Shown here in pieces: positions 47,434 through 64,000 of a stretch of 64,000 nucleotides of DNA. Origin of the DNA: Cristatella mucedo (taxonomy: Eukaryota; Bryozoa; Phylactolaemata; Cristatellidae); the NCBI GenBank assembly GCA_009760855.2, contig WPIO01000031.1, forward strand, positions 3,509,501-3,573,500. Reading direction: 5' to 3'. Numbering within the stretch: the first letter of the stretch is position 1; each line of letters begins with the position of its first letter. Made by a program: the position numbers and the translations under genes. The notes below the pieces were generated by a model that saw only the letters and a program-made list of their open reading frames with translations, was not told the origin of the DNA and made no database searches.

Positions 47434-48498
47434 AACAGCTACCATCTACCAGATGACACCTTTCTCTCTCTCTCTCTCTCTCTCTCACTCGGCAAAGTCA
47501 TGAAGGCAGGTCTTTCTTATCAGCACTCTACGAACTAGATCTATCATTCAAATCTGGATCTCTCTTTCTTCTCTTCCCTAAATACTTCTTCGGTTACTGA
47601 TCATTTGGCATGGAAACAAACACACACACACGCACGCACTATGCTAACGACGTCTGTGCTAGGTGCAGCCGAAAGTACGAGGAGTTCAAATCCTAATAGA
47701 CCAAGCGTGTTTCCTTACATAGGAGTTAAGCAGAGCGGCTGCCAAGTATTTGTCTGTGTGCTATGCAGGCTAGGCAGTGCAGATGGGATCTGCCAAGGGA
47801 GCAACTTCCGAAAACATTTTGCTTTGAGCTGGAACACATCTTGCAACCTTTGGGTTACAGATCCAGCTCTCTGCAGACCATCGGCACCAACTTCTGCCTC
47901 AGCCGAGATGGTGCTTCACCATAAAACCCAATTGCACCATCCCAAGGTCATAGCTAGGGTCAAGCTTCGACTGAACAATGGCCTGCTTGTCTGCAAGCTA
48001 GTGTCAAAGGGCAGTAGCAAGTTATGTGAAGGGGTGAGGCTCTCCACCAGGCTAGCTGTAGGTCTTCATTGCAAATCCTTTTGGCTGTCTGCAACCTTCC
48101 TCTTTTCAAGCTGAGGAAGCCAACTGCACGGCACTGAGCACTGGCCGCTGGGGGGGGGGGGGAGGCAAACAGCACGACCTGTTCATTTGCACAGCTGCTG
48201 CCACTGCACAGTTGACCTCACAGGCTCACCTTGTCTACCTCTGGACTACAGGACTCCTAAGCAGCCATTTGCAAAGCACGACACGGCATCCACAGTGCTT
48301 GGCATGTTAAAGCACCAAAGCTAGCTTGGTACATTGGCGAATGATACCAAGCTGCCCTCAGCTTAAATGCTGTGGCCAACCACAACGAATGAGCTTTAGG
48401 GGCCTTCACCGAGCACCACGACAAAGCCAGTAAGCATCGGCTGACAGCAAGCTTTGCTCATCACGTCCTATGGGGGTGAGATAGAGGAGAGAGAAGGA

Positions 48499-48502
<4 letters not shown>

Positions 48503-48538
<36 letters not shown>
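48503..48538. repeat. (GA)n microsatellite
   Basis: About 36 bp of GA. 47490-48480 holds only short open frames. Confidence 0.95.
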
Positions 48539-48877
48539 AGATAACACTTACGGCAGGCAGGGACGGCTTGCTAGCCAGCCCAGCTGGAGCCACCACCAGG
48601 CTTCTCCTTGCTAGGCTGGGGCATCCATGCAGACAACCGGGCTTCACCGAATCTGAGCTGCCGTGCATGTGCTGGTGAGCAGGACATATTTGCAACTGAC
48701 ACAATAGGGGGCAGTTGATCTACTGATAAAACCATACAGAAAGGCTACCAACGTGGTACCACCAGCTAGTGTGAACAAAGCGTTGGTCCCAGCCCCCTTC
48801 GGAGAGCTACCAGCAGACAGTCAGACAAGTGTAGGTGGCATGCCACTGTACACAGTCCAGCACAGCCGAATAGGCCG

Positions 48878-49074
<197 letters not shown>

Positions 49075-50379
49075 ATCAATAGCAGGCTCTGTTGGGGTAG
49101 CCATCTCCTGGCTCGACGTAGCCATTTTCGAAGCAATGGCCGACTCATCAGGCACTGCCATCAAGCAACAGATATGCAGCTGATCAGGTAATAATAAAAG
49201 CAGCAGCAGCAGCAGGCCACAGTCCCTGCTGCCCCGAATGGGCAGTGGGTACGACAGGCTCCTTCCCTGCCCAAGCAGCAGCAGCAGCCTGGGCAGTCAG
49301 ACGCACTGCAAGTTCAGCCAGTGGCAGTGGCTGGCTAGCACTAGACCGGGCAAGCAGCCAGCAATTGCAGCAACGGCTTCAGCTGTTTGATTACTTACTC
49401 TGGCTCCAGGATGGGCAAAAAAGAAGCCGGCAGGTGCTTGACCTGCAGCGGTCCCCTCGAAATTATCCAGACCAGGAGGCAGTCAGTGCTGAGGACATGG
49501 CGAGCATAAGAAGCCGAGGCCACCAGAGCTGGCTAGGCCGCCCGGCTATCACACAGGAGATGCCTGCCGGCATCCACGGGCTGCCTAGTTGTGGCTAGCC
49601 AGTAATTGGCCTTCCCTGCTTGTTTATCCGAGTGATGACTCTGAATCACCCTCTCATTTATGAGTTTATAGCTTTAATTGCACACCAATTTCCTTGTGAA
49701 ACTGCCAGTGGCTGCTAACGTGTGGGAGAGCTGATTATTTGAACGACACCATGTAGCAGTTTTCAGATCAAGGTGTTCTTGCCGTGACGTTCAATAAACA
49801 GATGAGAAGGCTCGGCACCCTCGGAGCACCGCCCGACCACGATTTCCCTTCAGCAAGGGCACCCCTACCCCACCCCTTTCCCCTCTGGCAAGCTGCAGGG
49901 GGGGGGGAGCTGCATTTACGAGACCAAATTTGTGTATGACCTCAAACTAGCAAAATCGTCAAAGAGGATCAGAACAGTTGGCGAAGTTGGGTCATACTTT
50001 GATATACGATCTACCTCGTAAAGTAAATACGGCTTTATAAAAAAACCTGCTGCAGTTTGCAAACCCTCCCTATCCCCAATCCCACCGAACGAAGCACAGC
50101 ATACCCACACCTCAGCTCTGCAAACCACGAAGACGTCGCAAGAACCTAGCGAGGGTCCACATTTTCCAGAGGCCAGGTACCCTCAGCACACCCCGACTGC
50201 ACAATCTGTACAACCACTGGGCTCTCGGCAGTTTGAAGATACTCGTGCCGAAGAAATAAATCAAAATCCTTGTTTGCCTGCTGCCAGCTTGTCGGAACGG
50301 GCGCAATCTCGATGGCTGCTTGCTAATCGACGCCGTCACTCAAGCCGAGCAGCGATAGTAGCACGAGAGTCGCGAGAGT

Positions 50380-51100
50380 CGCATACTTTAAAGCGGCCTT
50401 TCACAACCAAAAAGTCGTGAGGGCAGACGCTGGCACCGCGACGGACGGCAGACGAACCGATCGGCCGCCTGCCAGCGCCTGCGTGTCGCCGAGCGGGCGC
50501 TCTTCTTCCTCGCTCCGCGCGACTCGGGCGCAGTCAGCTCCGGGTCATTTGGCCCGCAAAACAAGTCGGCAAGCGCGTTCCGGTCCGCCGCCCGCGGACT
50601 GCGCCGCGCGCGATATTGCGACCCTGGACGGACATTCGGGCGTTCGCTCGACGTTTCGAGACTAACGAGAGCTCACACATCCCGAATGCTCGCTCGCGAC
50701 GCTCCGAGCACCGGGCATAGCACACCGCAACCGGCCGAATGCCGCCGCGCCGGACTAAGCGCTCGCTGGAGCCCGCCCGAGCGTCACCCCATTGCCCCGA
50801 GCGCCCCCGTTGCCGGTGCGCTCGAGTGCCGCGACACGGCGACGGCGACCAGCGCCCCAGCCGCTGAGCGCCTACAAATCGGGTCACGCGTCGTCACGCG
50901 GCGGCCGCCGCCCGCCGAGTCGCGGGCGAAACGCGCGCGCGTGCGGGGGGGGGAGGAGGGGGCGAACGTCCAGCGCCGAAGCGTACGCGCTGAAACGCGC
51001 GCGCGCCGCCAACGTCGCAGCTCGCTGGCGGAGCGGGTAGCGCCGCATTTCGGTCGGCGGCGGTGGCGGCGCCTATTTGTCCTTTAGAGCAGCTCGCGCA
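50380..51100. promoter_or_regulatory. CpG-rich island, possible bidirectional PAK/HYPK promoter
   Basis: Dense in CpG and G+C compared with the flanks, with no convincing ORF. It lies about 0.9 kb upstream of the HYPK start and about 9 kb upstream of the PAK CRIB exon, which needs an upstream 5' UTR exon. A shared divergent promoter is an inference from position and base composition only. Confidence 0.45.
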
Positions 51101-51941
51101 CCTGACTTCAGCGGGCGGACCTAGTAGTAGCTACAGTAAAACGGCTTACACGACGAGTCTTGCCTCCTACCTGCTTCTTACATAAAAGGCGCAAATAGCC
51201 GACCGCGAGCGCTGCAGCCACAGCAAGGCTCGCGAACCGGTTTGGGAGCCGCTCGAAGCATTCAGTATTGTCCGACCACCTGTCGGAGCCGCTGCGGCGC
51301 CGGTAACGCACATGGGCGGTCTGCAATTCCGTCACTCAGAAAACGTACCTCTCGCGAGGGATATCGCGTGCCAGCCTAGGTTCTAACAGAGCGAGCTGTA
51401 GAATCGTGGAAGGCAAGACGGCGCGACACTTCTCAGCACCCGCGGTAACACCGCAGGTCACTGACTAAAACGTGCGCCATATTGACTTGTTTTGAAATTC
51501 AATATCATTTGGTTAGGTGCCAAGACTGCCAGACCCACTGAAATGCGAAAAAGTAATGACGCACACGTTTAGCAACGTCGATAGCGTACAATGCGTAATC
51601 GGGGTTTGACGGATGCAGTTTTGCGCGGGTGCAAGCGTATCGAAGCAGCGACGGCGGCACCATAGCGAACGAAACCGCAGAATGCTAAACGTTAGTCGAC
51701 CTAGCGACGCGAAATAGCCATTCAAACGAATATCTATGCGTGCGAACGTCTAATATTGAGAGCGCTTCAGCAGAGCTAATGGCTTAGCACGTTAAAGTTA
51801 TAAACCTAATTACAAGTTTGCTATAAAACTCGACTGCACTATCATTGGTGAATTGTCACTACAATCCTTCTAAGAACATTGCTCTCCGCAGATTAACGAA
51901 GCCCACGTAAGGTGAAGGTCGCACCAGGAGAACCCTGCGCG
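51100..51941. other. HYPK 5' flank
   Basis: GC content falls from the CpG island toward the start codon. Contains a possible 5' UTR acceptor ending at 51890. No other gene seen. Confidence 0.5.
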
Positions 51942-63005
<11,064 letters not shown>

Positions 63006-63507
63006 GTAAGCTTGGTTCATTCACAGTTGCTGTGATTGTGACCATAGTATGCCCATGTTTGACAAGCCAACACATTCGAGTGCTGTGCAGATCTCATTTG
63101 AAATGTTGCTGTATAACTCATTTGTAGTACTGACCAAAGCAGACCCTAGAGTTCAATGTGTTGCCTTTCTGTTTTAAGGTCTGTCCTGTCAGCCTATAAG
63201 GCAACGATGTCTGGCTGTTTGTGGTTTCGGCTTTAAGTTGCAATTCCGAAATATTCTATTTTGGTTTTTGGTGTTGAAATTGGCCATTTTGTATTTGTGA
63301 TGTAGCCTGGGATTCAGTGATGCCCAATGAGAAAAAAGCTGAATATTTCGCGTTCGAAAGCTCCACAAGCTGTGAAATTGTATCACCCCCTCTTTGTGGA
63401 TGTCTTTGTTAAGAAAACTATACTCTCTTGCTGCTTGCACTGAACCTCCGTAGGATTGAAGGCACAAAGCTTCTCTATCTACATGTTAACTTGGTGTTTT
63501 GACCATA

Positions 63508-63780
63508 CAGTCAGCCCACGATTTACGACGGCTCGACTTACAAATATTCGGAGATACGGACTTGGCCATGGTCATCCAAAAAATATCGTAAATCAATATG
63601 TATCTAAGAAAACTTTCCAAGTCCGTGAGGTTAGTAGATGTGACAAATTCGAAAACCGCAGAGAGGAAACGATGTCTGACAACTATGCGTTATTGGCACA
63701 TTGCATTTTCGACTTATGAAACTTTTGACTTACGACAGGTTTTTCGGTCCATATCTATTTCTTAAGTTGGGGGCTGACTA
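63508..63780. mobile_element. pogo/Tigger-like non-autonomous element
   Basis: Left end cagtcagcccacgatttacg and right end aagttgggggctgacta are inverted repeats, flanked by TA on both sides. The interior has the repeated cgacttacaa / cgacttatgaa phrases common in such elements. No transposase ORF. In HYPK intron 2. Confidence 0.65.
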
Positions 63781-63797
63781 TATATGTATATATGTGT

Positions 63798-63819
63798 ACA
63801 CACACACACACACACACAC

Positions 63820-63886
<67 letters not shown>
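63798..63886. repeat. (CA)n followed by (TA)n
   Basis: About 22 bp of CA and then about 62 bp of TA. Confidence 0.96.
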
Positions 63887-63889
<3 letters not shown>

Positions 63890-63894
63890 TATCT

Positions 63895-64000
63895 ATTTTG
63901 TAAGTCGGTATTATGCCACGGGCCTCTAGTCCACGACTTCGGTCATCAAATATATTCACCTTGATCTTGGCTCGAGGCGAATACCTTACTATTGACCTCA
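63895..64000 (-). repeat. family 2 SINE, cut by window edge
   Basis: Minus strand: aaggtattcgcctcgagcc, accgaagtcgtggactagagg; the head extends beyond 64000. Confidence 0.55.

Overview
The window comes from an animal nuclear genome. Genes are split by GT-AG introns, and there are L2-clade LINEs, tRNA-derived SINEs, MITE-like elements and very long (GA)n, (CA)n and (GGC)n arrays. Nothing bacterial or viral was seen. The phylum cannot be fixed from the sequence; I assume an invertebrate because of the repeat style, but that is inference.

Three protein-coding genes can be supported by exon-by-exon reading. (1) A group II p21-activated kinase (PAK4/mbt-like), minus strand, nine coding exons from 41410 to 30384. 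All splice phases agree and the model gives a 783-residue protein with an N-terminal CRIB, a long disordered linker and a C-terminal kinase domain with intact catalytic residues. (2) A second PAK-like gene, also on the minus strand and downstream of the first in head-to-tail order, with exons from 5668 to the left edge of the window. Its kinase exons match those of gene 1 in intron position and nearly in length. However, the glycine loop is lost, HRD has become HRN, the following Lys has become Arg, and the activation-loop Ser is gone. It reads as a conserved PAK-derived pseudokinase. Its linker exon carries a 76-codon tandem repeat. No CRIB exon was found for it. (3) The first two coding exons of a HYPK (huntingtin-interacting protein K) orthologue on the plus strand, 51942-52088 and 62898-63005. 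The UBA-like C terminus lies beyond the right edge.

Layout: 1-5668 pseudokinase gene; 5669-10900 GC-rich flank with a MITE, a large palindrome and SINEs; 10950-23420 dense, nested and partly inverted L2 LINE fragments; 23420-30380 mostly unassigned sequence with two SINEs and a CpG-rich (GGC)n island; 30384-41423 active-type PAK gene; 41424-50380 repeat-rich upstream region; 50380-51100 CpG-rich island, a possible shared promoter of PAK and HYPK; 51942-64000 HYPK with a 10.8 kb first intron that holds an antisense L2 with endonuclease and reverse transcriptase remnants.

PAKs are effectors of Cdc42/Rac GTPases, and HYPK is a cytosolic partner of the NatA N-terminal acetyltransferase. Nothing suggests the two act together beyond adjacency. 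The kinase and pseudokinase pair, by contrast, could plausibly share partners.
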